From Thiomargarita sp. (GTDB lineage: Bacteria; Pseudomonadota; Gammaproteobacteria; Beggiatoales; Beggiatoaceae): DNA of 64,000 nt. Shown one piece after another: positions 8,386 through 17,090 of this stretch (positions within the stretch are counted from its first letter, which is position 1; every line of letters starts with the position of its first letter). The notes beneath the pieces were generated by a model. The model saw nothing but the letters and a program-made list of their open reading frames with translations, did no database searches and was not told where the DNA came from. The position numbers and the translations under genes are program-made. The stretch is taken from the NCBI GenBank assembly GCA_020721005.1, contig DYNP01000015.1:19771-83770 (forward strand). Reading direction: 5' to 3'.

Positions 8386-8413
8386 ATTGTAAAGTGAGAA
8401 TTGCGTAAGTCAA
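8386..8413 (-). promoter_or_regulatory. Sigma-70 promoter of the phasin gene
   Basis: On the minus strand TTGACT (8408-8413, 5 of 6 to consensus) is separated by 16 bp from TACAAT (8386-8391, 5 of 6). Transcription would begin about 12 bp before the AAGGAG ribosome binding site. It is the strongest promoter-like sequence I can read in the window. Confidence 0.7.
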
Positions 8414-8612
8414 GGCGCCAAAGCTGGAGATACGCTTTTCTCATGATCCTCTGTTTAGAGAGGAATATAGGCAGTGAACCCTAACTCTTTTGAAGGTAAA
8501 GAGTATTGGTGATTCTGTTTTGTTGCACTGCACAAATTATGGATACTAGAACGAGGAATGTCAAGCCTTTGACTAAAAATTTTATTTTTGACTGGTAAGA
8601 GAGGTATAATTA

Positions 8613-9059
8613 ATGAGGTATTATGACACCCAACTTGCGGCACAATACGATTATCTACAACGTATTTTCAAATTATATCAACAAGTTGAAAGCTGGTTAG
8701 CTCAAGATTCTACTTTGAAAGTGGATAGAAATTGGATTGAAATTCAAGCAGGGGAGCAGTCCTACCAAGTACCTACACTGTCTGTACAACGTCCTAACGG
8801 ACCGATCGTGATGGAATTAAAACCACTGGGATACAGTCTACCTTTATCTGAAGGAGTACTTTCCGTAGAAAATTGGTGGGAAATGGAACAATTGATTTTT
8901 TTGTCGGAGAAAGAAATCGGATCGTCAATATATGAGGGAGTTCAACAATCCGGGTGGTATTGGGAACGTTTGAATAGACGCCCCCACTATTTGAATCAAA
9001 CAACCTTTTGGGAATTGGTGCATTGGGTAGATGAATCTTGTCAAAATCATTCACTTTAA
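8613..9059 (+). CDS. Small soluble protein of unknown function
   Basis: A 148-residue acidic, Trp-rich protein (seven Trp) with no signal peptide or membrane segment. It has an N-terminal helix (AAQYDYLQRIFKLYQQVESWL), then beta-rich sequence, then a C-terminal helix with FWELVHWVDES. I recognise no family. A TATAAT sequence lies about 8 bp before the start but I find no matching -35, so it may be chance. The gene is convergent with folP (stops 43 bp apart) and is not in an operon. Confidence 0.65.
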   Translation: MRYYDTQLAAQYDYLQRIFKLYQQVESWLAQDSTLKVDRNWIEIQAGEQSYQVPTLSVQRPNGPIVMELKPLGYSLPLSEGVLSVENWWEMEQLIFLSEKEIGSSIYEGVQQSGWYWERLNRRPHYLNQTTFWELVHWVDESCQNHSL

Positions 9060-9102
9060 ACGAACGTGTAATTGCCAGAGACCGGGATAACACCGCTTAA
9101 AT

Positions 9103-9942
9103 TTAGCTTTTGCAGTCTAAAGAAGTGGCACGTTCAATTGCCAAATACATTCTCAAACAGTCAACTGTGGGGGCAACATCATGGGTACGAATGACTTTCA
9201 CCCCTGCAGAAAGTGCCAGAGTGGCAAGTGCTAATCCCCCATACAATCGTTCCAAGGAAGACTTGTTCAAGACATTCCCAATCATCGATTTACGAGAAAC
9301 TCCAATGAGCACTGGATAATGACCTGCGGTGAAGTAAGACAGGCATTTCACCAGTTGTAAGTTGTGCTCCAAAGTTTTGCCAAATCCAAATCCGGGGTCA
9401 ATCAATAATCGGGTGGGCGCAATGCCTTGTTGTAAACAAGCATCTAGGCGAGTGTGGAGAAATGTTTGGACTTCTCTAACTACATTTTGATAATGGGGAT
9501 GGTGTTGCATGGTTTGGGGACTGCCCTGTTTGTGCATACAACAGAGGTAAACTGACTGGGCAGGGGCAACAATATCCAAGGTCCCATGGACTTGGAAAGC
9601 ATTGATATCATTGATCATATTGACCCCAGCAGCAATGGCAGCTTGCATGACAGCCGGTTTACTGGTGTCTACGGAAATCCAAATGGGCGATTCAGCGCGC
9701 AATTGTTCCACAACAGGCATAATCCGATCCAATTCAACTTGTTCCAAGACAGATTCCGCCCCAGGTCGGGTGGATTCTCCCCCAATGTCAATGATATCTG
9801 CCCCTTCCTCAATCAGTTGACGAGCCCGTTGTAAAGCCATGGCAGGAGTGCAATATTGTCCTCCATCCGAAAAAGAATCTGGAGTAACATTGAGAATACC
9901 CATGACTTTGGGTGTTTTGAAGTGATCAGTTACCAAACTCAT
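9103..9942 (-). CDS. folP: Dihydropteroate synthase
   Basis: A 279-residue TIM-barrel enzyme that condenses para-aminobenzoate with dihydropterin pyrophosphate in folate synthesis. Diagnostic motifs are MGILNVTPDSFSDGG (about residues 14-28), IDIGGESTRPGAE, SVDTSKP, the NDI segment, LIDPGFGFGKTLEHN and GVSRKSMIG. The length is normal. It begins 6 bp after the minE stop on the same strand, so it is read as the last gene of a minC-minD-minE-folP unit, an unusual partner for the division genes. No sulfonamide-resistance change can be judged by eye. Confidence 0.97.
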   Translation of the reverse strand: MSLVTDHFKTPKVMGILNVTPDSFSDGGQYCTPAMALQRARQLIEEGADIIDIGGESTRPGAESVLEQVELDRIMPVVEQLRAESPIWISVDTSKPAVMQAAIAAGVNMINDINAFQVHGTLDIVAPAQSVYLCCMHKQGSPQTMQHHPHYQNVVREVQTFLHTRLDACLQQGIAPTRLLIDPGFGFGKTLEHNLQLVKCLSYFTAGHYPVLIGVSRKSMIGNVLNKSSLERLYGGLALATLALSAGVKVIRTHDVAPTVDCLRMYLAIERATSLDCKS

Positions 9943-9948
9943 GAACAG

Positions 9949-10239
9949 TTAAGATTTCCCCGAGTCTTTCCGAGAATTGTCATTGTCGGGTAACGTGATA
10001 TTCAATTCCAACACTTCAAAGTCCCCGTTCCTTTCCAAGTGAATACTGATGTGTTCATCTTCAATAGCAACATATTTTCTGACCACTTCCAATAATTCTT
10101 TTTGTAAAAGTGGCAAATAGTCCAAATTAGGGGAATTGTGTAGGCGACGTTCATGTTCTACAATAATGCGCAATCGTTCCTTGGCCAAGGAAGCGGTATT
10201 CTTCTGTGGCGATAAGCGGAAGTAATTGAGAAAGTTCAT
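9949..10239 (-). CDS. minE: Cell division topological specificity factor MinE
   Basis: A 96-residue MinE. The N-terminal amphipathic membrane-targeting segment MNFLNYFRLSPQ is followed by the anti-MinCD segment (ASLAKERLRIIVEHERR) and the dimerising topological domain (LLQKELLEVVRKYVAIEDEHISI). MinE stimulates MinD ATPase activity and drives pole-to-pole oscillation, so that MinC blocks FtsZ only away from midcell. I chose ATG at 10239, one base after the minD stop; the TTG further upstream would add five residues and overlap minD. Operon with minD and folP. Confidence 0.96.
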   Translation of the reverse strand: MNFLNYFRLSPQKNTASLAKERLRIIVEHERRLHNSPNLDYLPLLQKELLEVVRKYVAIEDEHISIHLERNGDFEVLELNITLPDNDNSRKDSGKS

Positions 10240-10240
10240 G

Positions 10241-11041
10241 TCATTTTTTTCCAAACCAGTGACTTAAAAATCCTTTCTTTTGAGAGTTAGACACTTCCTC
10301 TCCCAAAAAGCGGGCCACCACTTCCAAATAGGCCTGGCCAGCATCACTGGCTTTGTCCAAGGTTACCGGCACTCCGGAGTTGGAGGCTTGTAAAACGGAT
10401 TTGGATTCGGGAATAATACCTAATAGAGGAATAGCAAGAATATCTTGGATATCTTGGGCACTGAGCATGTCTCCCTTGGTCACCCGTTTTTGAGCATAAC
10501 GGGTAATTAACAAATGTTCCTTAACGGGGTCTAAATTTTGGGCGGCCCGATGAGTTTTACTGGACAGTAAACCAATAATTCGGTCAGAGTCTCGCACGGA
10601 AGACACTTCGGGATTGGTCACTATTAAAGCTTCGTCAGCAAAATACATGGCCATAATGGCGCCATGTTCAATACCTGCTGGGGAATCGCAAACAATGTAT
10701 TCAAAACGTTTTTTAAGCGCTTCAATGACTCGATAAACGCCCTTTAAAGTCAATGCTTCTTTATCTCGGGTTTGAGAAGCAGGTAAGATAAATAAACTGT
10801 CAACCCGTTTGTCCTTAATGATAGCTTGATTTAAAGTGCCTTCGCCATTGATGACATTGACAAAATCATAGACCACGCGCCGTTCGCATCCCATAATTAA
10901 ATCAAGGTTGCGTAAACCCACATCAAAGTCGATGACGACGGTTTGATGTCCACGTAAAGCGAGACCGGTAGCAAATGCAGCGCTGGTAGTGGTTTTGCCT
11001 ACCCCACCTTTTCCTGAAGTTACGACAATAACTGTGCTCAT
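10241..11041 (-). CDS. minD: Septum site-determining ATPase MinD
   Basis: A 266-residue ParA/MRP-type ATPase. It has the deviant Walker A motif SGKGGVGKTTTSAA (about residues 9-22), switch I VIDFDVGLRNLDL, the CDSPAGIE switch II region, and NPEVSSVRDSDR. The C-terminal amphipathic membrane-targeting helix is SQKKGFLSHWFGKK. MinD binds the membrane as an ATP dimer, recruits MinC, and is released by MinE. It lies between minC (88 bp upstream) and minE (1 bp downstream). All family landmarks are intact. Confidence 0.98.
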   Translation of the reverse strand: MSTVIVVTSGKGGVGKTTTSAAFATGLALRGHQTVVIDFDVGLRNLDLIMGCERRVVYDFVNVINGEGTLNQAIIKDKRVDSLFILPASQTRDKEALTLKGVYRVIEALKKRFEYIVCDSPAGIEHGAIMAMYFADEALIVTNPEVSSVRDSDRIIGLLSSKTHRAAQNLDPVKEHLLITRYAQKRVTKGDMLSAQDIQDILAIPLLGIIPESKSVLQASNSGVPVTLDKASDAGQAYLEVVARFLGEEVSNSQKKGFLSHWFGKK

Positions 11042-11129
11042 GTTAATGGTATATTTTCACTGATTGAGATGAATTTTAAGGGATTTTGCGGAAATTCCAA
11101 ATTAATGATTCAGTCAAGGAAGATGGATT

Positions 11130-11843
11130 TTAAAGAGCCTCGATTTTCAACTCTTCCCCAACCAAAAAAATTTGGGCTGCCTTTCCTTGCAAGTGATGCG
11201 GCAGTCCTTCATTAATCTGATATTGCCCGGCAATGGAGACCAATTCGGCTTCCAATTGTTGACAAAATATGCGAGCTTGAGTATCCCCATTTACGCCAGC
11301 TAAGGCTCTACCTCTTAAGGCGCTGTAAACATGAATATGTCCATGTGCCAAAATTTCAGCACCGTGGCTCACTGGAGATAACACCACCAAATCTCCTTGC
11401 AAAGCTACCACTTGCTGTCCGGACCGCACCGGATGGCTGATGATTTTAGCACTGGTATTGAGAATAACCGGTTCTGACTCCACTTCAATTTGGGGTTTTT
11501 CACGAGACTCACTTCTCGAATTTTGAGGCAGTATACCTAAAGTCAAATTCAGTGCCAACTGTTTTTGTGGGTCAGTTCCTCCGCGAATAGCCACGGGCAC
11601 CAGTCCATGTTTACGCAGCAACTCTACTAAGTGAGTGAGATCCAAGGCCGAAAGGTGGGGTTCCCCCAAGTCCTGGAGATCGATGAGTAATGGCGCATGT
11701 TGGAAGAATTGAGGAGCTTGAGCGACTTTGTCAGCCAATTGGACAGTAATAGCCTCTTGATCGCTCTTGAAAAGATGTAATACCATTAAGGTGGTTAAGC
11801 TACCTTTGAGTTCAAAGGCGGGAATTGAGGTTAAATTCGGCAT
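11130..11843 (-). CDS. minC: Septum site-determining protein MinC
   Basis: A 237-residue MinC, the FtsZ-ring inhibitor recruited by MinD. The N-terminal domain ([15 protein letters not shown] onward, about residues 1-105) is the FtsZ-binding part. The C-terminal right-handed beta-helix (about 125-230) carries the signature [41 protein letters not shown] for MinD binding. The frame stays open to a TTG at 11897, but those 18 codons run into the terminal repeat of the inverted-repeat element at 11884, so ATG at 11843 is the real start. The gap between this start and the element is only 40 bp, so the promoter must lie in or across the element. Confidence 0.95.
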   Translation of the reverse strand: [237 protein letters not shown]

Positions 11844-11883
11844 AGCAGGCAAGGTTAATTGAACGACTTTAATGAGTTTATAA

Positions 11884-12160
11884 TAGACCTCTTGCAAAAG
11901 TAAAGGTAGGTTGGAGTGAAGGCTTTAGCCGGTGGTTGGAGTGGAGGCTTTAGCCGGTCAGCCGTAGGCATCACCCCACATACACAAATGGCAAGGGCCA
12001 ACTGCTAACCGGCTAAAGCCTCCACTCCAACCTACTTACTAACCGGCTAAAGCCTCCACTCCAACCTACTTACTAACCGACTAAAGCCTCCACTCCAACA
12101 TATTTTAACTGAGGCGCAACTCTCATTTTTTCATAATCGCATACTTTTGCAAGAGGTCTA
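11884..12160. repeat. MITE-like inverted-repeat element, copy 2 (best-preserved ends)
   Basis: A 277-bp element with near-perfect terminal inverted repeats: TAGACCTCTTGCAAAAGTA at the left, and its complement TACTTTTGCAAGAGGTCTA at 12142-12160. Both ends are bordered by TA. The interior holds units of the TTGGAGTGGAGGCTTTAGCCGG type in one orientation, the loop ATCACCCCACATACACAAA, and complementary units on the other side. It occupies most of the gap between minC and the hybrid kinase gene. From 12161 to 12252 I see nothing. Confidence 0.88.
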
Positions 12161-12252
12161 ATATGGTAATGGATTTGGATAAGAAAAAACAGGTGAGTTG
12201 GGAAATGTGAGAAATTGGGTAGATTTTTTAAATCCGCCGTATTCATTGGTAA

Positions 12253-14490
12253 TCAAACCCCCAATATAACTCGTTTTTGTTCCTCCAATGCCACCCGTAA
12301 TTGATCAATTTCCCCCGGCAATTGCTCCTGAATCAAGGGTGCAGTTTTGGCAATTTCCTCGGTTTTAGCCAATATTTCCAATTGCTTACATAAACCAGTT
12401 ATTCGAGTGGCTCCCAAATTGGCACAGGCCCCCTTAAATTTATGGGCAGCCAAATAAATTTTTTCTGAATCTTGATGAGTTTGAGCCTGCTGCAATTCCT
12501 GCAAGTAATTGGGCAATTCAGCAATAAATAAATCAATTAACCAAGTTAACCGACCGTCTTTCATTTCTTTACGCATTTGTTGCAACATTTTAGGAGAAAG
12601 TATCTCATCACTAAGGACAGGTAATTCAGTCAAATTAGAGGATTGGAGGATCATGGGGGTCTCCTGCTGCCCTAAATAAGGGCTGTTTTGGGGAAGATGG
12701 GATTTTAGATAACGCGCCAACATCGTCTGCATTTCCTGTAAAGTCACCGGTTTACTGAGATAATCATCCATACCTGCTTTTAAACAAGCTTCTCGATCTT
12801 CCGGCAAAGCGCTGGCAGTTAAAGCAATGATCGGAAGAAAACGCTGTTTGGGGTCAGTGAGTAAGCGTATTTGGCGAGTGGTTGCCAGTCCGTCTAAACG
12901 AGGCATTTGGCAATCCATTAAAATCAGATCACAGTGTTGTTGGGGAAGATATTGTAGAACTTCCTCACCATCATTGACCACCGATACTTCACAACCTAAC
13001 CGTTTCAATAAGTGTTTCACCACCTCTTGATTAATGAGATTGTCTTCCGCTAACAAAAGTTGGGGAGGTGGATAAAAAACCCATGGTTTTTCCTCAATAA
13101 AAGTTGAATTGGGAATGATTTGGGAGGAATCTGCAACCATTTTAAAGGGCAGATTAAACCAAAAACAGCTGCCCTTATTTAACTCACTTTGTAAACCAAT
13201 TTCCCCGCCCATCAATTGAATGAGACGGCGAGTAATAGCCAATCCTAAACCTGTACCTCCATAGCGACGACTGATGGAATCATCGGCTTGCGTGAAGGGT
13301 TTAAACAATTTTTCACCCATGGCTTGACTGATCCCAATCCCACTGTCTAACACTTCAAAATGCACAACACAGTGCTGTTCTCGTTGTTCCAATAAAGTTA
13401 AATGTAGAGAAATGCTGCCCTTTTCTGTGAATTTCAGAGCATTGCCCAATAAATTAGTGAGAACCTGTCGTAAACGCTGTGGATCACCCTCCAATACCCA
13501 ATGGCTCAATTCTGGATCCAATCGAATATTTAAATTGAGACCCTTATGGTCGATACCTGGAGTAAAAAATGCACCAAGTTCACTGATCAAACTCGACAAT
13601 TTGAAAGGAGCCATAGATAAATTCATTTTACCCGCTTCAATTTTTGAGAAATCCAAAATATCATTGATCAGGGTTAATAAACTGTGGCCTGCACTTTGAA
13701 TCATGTGTAGATAATGCTGTTGAGTGTCATTTAAGGAAGTTTGTGCCAACAAATCAACAGTTCCCAATACTCCACTCATGGGGGTGCGGATTTCATGACT
13801 CATCGTAGCCAAAAAATCACTTTTGGCCTGATTCGCTGCAACCGCTTGAGACTTGATCTGTTGAAGATGACGCATGGATTGCTGTTGCTGAGTAATATCG
13901 CGAATAATGTATAAAAACAACGGGGAATCTTGAGTTATTCCTTCCTTAACAAAAAGGGGAACACGTTCCAAGGGAATCTCTAAACTGTCAATTTCCACAT
14001 CCACAATACGACCATAACGATGCCACCATTGCGTTTGATAAGCCCGCAACACTTGAATTGGCAATTTTTCAGAAGAGACCTGCAAATGGGCAATGGGGAA
14101 ATAACGCAAAGTGGTGGCTTCATAACCCAATTTTTGGCAAAAAGAAGGATTAACTTGCAAAATTTGGCCTCGAACATCTAATACACATAGACTATGGGGG
14201 AATAATTGAAACAAAGGATTGGTTTCCCATTGCACTGAATATGAGTTCCCAATTAAGGCATGTACTATCAGGCTGCTGATCAGTAGAAAAATTAAACAAA
14301 CCAATAGGATCAAGGGACTGAAATATCCACTGACCAATACAATTCCCAATAGAATGATTCCCATACCGATTTTCAACCATAAGGAAGATAAATTCGGCTC
14401 AATTGTCCTGCGATTAGCCGTTTGAGGCCGTTGGCCAAAAACTTGTAAAAAAGTCCGAATATTCTCAAAAAGATTGTGTATAATGCGCAT
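12253..14490 (-). CDS. Hybrid sensor histidine kinase, BarA-like (PAS-HisKA-HATPase-REC-HPt)
   Basis: A 745-residue phosphorelay protein. Two adjacent membrane helices (about residues 35-85) are followed by a PAS domain (about 100-215) and HisKA with the phosphorylated His in ATMSHEIRTPMSG. The HATPase domain has N (LLGNALKFTE), G1 (DSGIGIS) and G2 (GTGLGLAI) boxes. A receiver domain has its acceptor in LILMDCQMPRLDG, and a C-terminal HPt domain has its His in AAHKFKGACANLGATR. This is the full His-Asp-His relay of the BarA/ArcB type. There is no large periplasmic loop, so the signal is probably sensed by PAS or the membrane. I chose ATG at 14490; an ATG at 14574 would overlap the divergent TRAP gene. 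Its response regulator is not in the window. Confidence 0.93.
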   Translation of the reverse strand: MRIIHNLFENIRTFLQVFGQRPQTANRRTIEPNLSSLWLKIGMGIILLGIVLVSGYFSPLILLVCLIFLLISSLIVHALIGNSYSVQWETNPLFQLFPHSLCVLDVRGQILQVNPSFCQKLGYEATTLRYFPIAHLQVSSEKLPIQVLRAYQTQWWHRYGRIVDVEIDSLEIPLERVPLFVKEGITQDSPLFLYIIRDITQQQQSMRHLQQIKSQAVAANQAKSDFLATMSHEIRTPMSGVLGTVDLLAQTSLNDTQQHYLHMIQSAGHSLLTLINDILDFSKIEAGKMNLSMAPFKLSSLISELGAFFTPGIDHKGLNLNIRLDPELSHWVLEGDPQRLRQVLTNLLGNALKFTEKGSISLHLTLLEQREQHCVVHFEVLDSGIGISQAMGEKLFKPFTQADDSISRRYGGTGLGLAITRRLIQLMGGEIGLQSELNKGSCFWFNLPFKMVADSSQIIPNSTFIEEKPWVFYPPPQLLLAEDNLINQEVVKHLLKRLGCEVSVVNDGEEVLQYLPQQHCDLILMDCQMPRLDGLATTRQIRLLTDPKQRFLPIIALTASALPEDREACLKAGMDDYLSKPVTLQEMQTMLARYLKSHLPQNSPYLGQQETPMILQSSNLTELPVLSDEILSPKMLQQMRKEMKDGRLTWLIDLFIAELPNYLQELQQAQTHQDSEKIYLAAHKFKGACANLGATRITGLCKQLEILAKTEEIAKTAPLIQEQLPGEIDQLRVALEEQKRVILGV

Positions 14491-14512
14491 AGTCAAAAAA
14501 AGGAAGGAAATA

Positions 14513-15067
14513 ATGAGTCTTAAACAACTCACGCATCCATTGATAAAATTACTCCATTTACTGGTCAAGGCCATTCAACACTTAAATGAATGGCTAGGAA
14601 AAATAGCGGCTAGCCTCGTCCTGCTATTGGTCACTCTCATCATTTATGATGTCACAATGAGATATATTTGGAATCAAGGCACCATTGCCCTACAAGAAGC
14701 CCAATGGCACCTTTTTGCCCTGATGATCCTACTTGGAGCCGCTGACACCTTAAAACAGGACGGGCATGTTCGAATTGATATTCTCTATCAAAGTACATGG
14801 ATGACCGAGCGGGGACGAGCTTGGATCAACCTCCTTGGTAGCGTGATGCTATTGATCCCCTTTTGCCTACTGATCATCCACACCTCATTCCCCTTTATCG
14901 AACAAGCCTACCTTTTTCAAGAAACCAGTCCTGATCCAGGGGGACTTCCTTACCGCTTTCTACTCAAAGCAGCCATCCCTTTAGGCTTTATCCTGCTCAT
15001 GCTACAAGGAATTGTACAAGCCATCAGCAGTGTATTATACCTGCTAAATCCAACAAAAGGGGGATAA
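14513..15067 (+). CDS. TRAP transporter small membrane subunit (DctQ-like)
   Basis: A 184-residue protein with four membrane helices and the DctQ signature around LQEAQWHLFALMILLGAADTLKQDGHVRIDILY. It is the small integral-membrane subunit of a tripartite ATP-independent periplasmic transporter, which imports organic acids using the sodium gradient. ATG at 14513 follows a strong ribosome binding site (AGGAAGGA) at a good distance; upstream in-frame codons would enter the divergent kinase gene. It directly abuts the large subunit gene. No DctP-type solute-binding protein gene is adjacent. Confidence 0.92.
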   Translation: MSLKQLTHPLIKLLHLLVKAIQHLNEWLGKIAASLVLLLVTLIIYDVTMRYIWNQGTIALQEAQWHLFALMILLGAADTLKQDGHVRIDILYQSTWMTERGRAWINLLGSVMLLIPFCLLIIHTSFPFIEQAYLFQETSPDPGGLPYRFLLKAAIPLGFILLMLQGIVQAISSVLYLLNPTKGG

Positions 15068-16390
15068 GTGGAAATAATCCAGCCCGAATTCATCGCCCTA
15101 CTCATGATTTTCATCCTGTTGCTCAGTTTATTACTTGGTTACCCCGTTGCTTTCACCTTAGGAGGTATTTCTTTCCTATTCGGGACCCTCTTTTTAGAAG
15201 GAGAATTATTCAACCTACTGCCATTAAGAATCTGGGGCATTCTCACCAACACCACACTGCTGGCCGTTCCCCTCTTCATACTCATGGGAATTATCTTAGA
15301 AAAAAGTGGGTTAGCCGAACAACTCATCAAAACCATGGGACAACTGTTCAGCAAAATCCCGGGAGGACTCGCCCTTTCCATAGTCCTGGTTGGAACACTG
15401 TTGGCTGCTACTACCGGCGTTGTCGGCGCCACCGTCGTTACCATGGGAATCATTGCCCTGCCCAGCCTCCTCAAAAATGGCTATTCCCCTCCCTTAGCCA
15501 CCGGCACCATTGCTGCTTCCGGTACTTTAGGACAGATCATCCCCCCCAGCATCATCTTGATCCTACTGGCCGACATTGTAGGCGTTTCCGTGGGACAACT
15601 GTTCATGGGTGCCCTCATTCCCGGCGGATTATTGGTACTCTCCTACCTAATTTACATCATCCTGCGTGCTTACTTAAATCCCGCAGATGCCCCCTCAGTC
15701 ACCCCAGATTGCCCAATAGACGCTCATTTCTACCGACAAGCCCTGCGCAACCTGCTCCCCATCTTACTCTTAGTTCTCACCGTTCTAGGTACTTTATTTA
15801 CTGGCATAGCCACCCCCTCAGAATCTGCCGCCTTTGGTGCCCTGGGCGCCCTGTTACTCTCTCTCTCAAAAAAACAACTCACCCTTCAACACCTGACCGA
15901 GGCCCTCCAACAAACAACACGTTTAACCAGCATGGTTTTCCTCATTCTCATTGGCGCCACGGCATTTGGGCTAGTTTTCCGTGGACTGGAAGGAGATCAA
16001 CTCATCAAAGACCTCTTTAGCTATTTGCCTGGAGGAGAAACTGGCTTTATAATAACCAGCCTATTACTCATCTTTCTCGCCGGATTCTTTTTAGACTTCC
16101 TAGAAATCTGCTTCATCATTCTACCCATCTTACTCCCAGTTGCCCAACACTACCAAATCGACCTGCTTTGGTTCAGCATCTTGGTTGCCGTCAACCTGCA
16201 AACCTCATTTTTAACTCCTCCATTTGGCTTCTCACTGTTCTACTTAAAAGCGGTCTCGCCCCCCACCATCCACATGAATACCCTCTACAAGGGAATTGTC
16301 CCCTTTGTCATCCTACAACTCCTGGTTCTAGGACTACTGATTATCTATCCATCCTTCGTATTATGGCTACCCCACACCTACCTAAAATAG
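15068..16390 (+). CDS. TRAP transporter large membrane subunit (DctM-like)
   Basis: A 440-residue protein with about 12 membrane helices. Family hallmarks are LLGYPVAFTLGG near the start, PLFILMGIILEKSGLAEQL, the GATVVTMGIIALPSLLKNGY region, ASGTLGQIIPPSIILILLADI and the C-terminal TPPFGFSLFYLK. It forms the transport channel of the TRAP system with the small subunit. The start is GTG at 15068, immediately after the TAA of that gene. The length is typical. The lack of a periplasmic binding protein gene beside it means the substrate cannot be guessed from context. Confidence 0.95.
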   Translation: MEIIQPEFIALLMIFILLLSLLLGYPVAFTLGGISFLFGTLFLEGELFNLLPLRIWGILTNTTLLAVPLFILMGIILEKSGLAEQLIKTMGQLFSKIPGGLALSIVLVGTLLAATTGVVGATVVTMGIIALPSLLKNGYSPPLATGTIAASGTLGQIIPPSIILILLADIVGVSVGQLFMGALIPGGLLVLSYLIYIILRAYLNPADAPSVTPDCPIDAHFYRQALRNLLPILLLVLTVLGTLFTGIATPSESAAFGALGALLLSLSKKQLTLQHLTEALQQTTRLTSMVFLILIGATAFGLVFRGLEGDQLIKDLFSYLPGGETGFIITSLLLIFLAGFFLDFLEICFIILPILLPVAQHYQIDLLWFSILVAVNLQTSFLTPPFGFSLFYLKAVSPPTIHMNTLYKGIVPFVILQLLVLGLLIIYPSFVLWLPHTYLK

Positions 16391-16460
16391 GAACCGATTT
16401 ACCCCCCTTTTAAGAAAACACCCCCCCTTTTTTTTTTAATAATACTCTTTTGGAGAAAAT

Positions 16461-16892
16461 ATGCCCATTGAACGCACTCTATCCATCATCAAACCCGACG
16501 CTGTAGCAGCCAATCACATCGGTGAAATTTGGGACCGTTTTGAAAAATCCGGTCTCAAAATCATTGCGGCCAAAATGCAACACCTCAGCCGTGAACGAGC
16601 CGAAGGATTCTATGCGGTACACAAAGAACGCCCATTTTTCAAAGACCTGGTTGACTTCATGATCTCCGGTCCCATCATGATTCAAGTCTTAGAAGGAGAA
16701 AATGCCATCACCGTAAACCGTAATCTCATGGGTGCCACAGACCCCAAAAAAGCAGCCCCTGGCACCATAAGAGCTGACTTTGCCAAAACCGTAGATGAAA
16801 ATGCAGTGCATGGCTCAGACGGACCAGAAACCGCCGCCATTGAAATTGCCTATTTCTTTCAACCCACAGAACTTTGTCCGCGCACTCGCTGA
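16461..16892 (+). CDS. ndk: Nucleoside diphosphate kinase
   Basis: A 143-residue enzyme that transfers the gamma-phosphate between nucleoside triphosphates and diphosphates. It has the N-terminal [12 protein letters not shown], the Kpn-loop region, [18 protein letters not shown], and the active-site His in [12 protein letters not shown] (about residue 117). The length is the family norm. The ribosome binding site TTGGAG precedes ATG. It has its own position after the TRAP genes, with a C- and T-rich tract between them. Confidence 0.98.
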   Translation: MPIERTLSIIKPDAVAANHIGEIWDRFEKSGLKIIAAKMQHLSRERAEGFYAVHKERPFFKDLVDFMISGPIMIQVLEGENAITVNRNLMGATDPKKAAPGTIRADFAKTVDENAVHGSDGPETAAIEIAYFFQPTELCPRTR

Positions 16893-16997
16893 TCCCTCAA
16901 CCACCTTCCTTATCATTCCTTTCCCCTTCCACCTACTCGGGAAACTAAACTGTTAACAAAAACACAGACAATCCTGAGAGTAAAGTAACCAAGCGGT

Positions 16998-17022
16998 GGG
17001 CACACAAAAAAACAGTGTGCCC
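16998..17022. terminator. Hairpin downstream of ndk
   Basis: A perfect 8-bp stem (GGGCACAC and GTGTGCCC) with a 9-nt A-rich loop, about 105 bp after ndk and before the TonB-dependent receptor gene. Only a short pyrimidine tract (TTCTC) follows, so it is a weak terminator candidate or simply a structured spacer. Confidence 0.4.
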
Positions 17023-17090
17023 TTCTCAACTCTCACTGCCATTTTTAAACAGTAAAACACCTTCCCCACCCTTCCCAAAAACAATCTTAT

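Noticed and set aside
11844-11897. Longer MinC starting at TTG 11897
   Set aside because: The added 18 codons extend into the terminal repeat of the inserted element and do not resemble MinC N-termini.
14491-14574. Longer hybrid kinase starting at ATG 14574
   Set aside because: It would overlap the start of the divergent TRAP gene, which has a strong ribosome binding site; ATG at 14490 leaves the genes separate.
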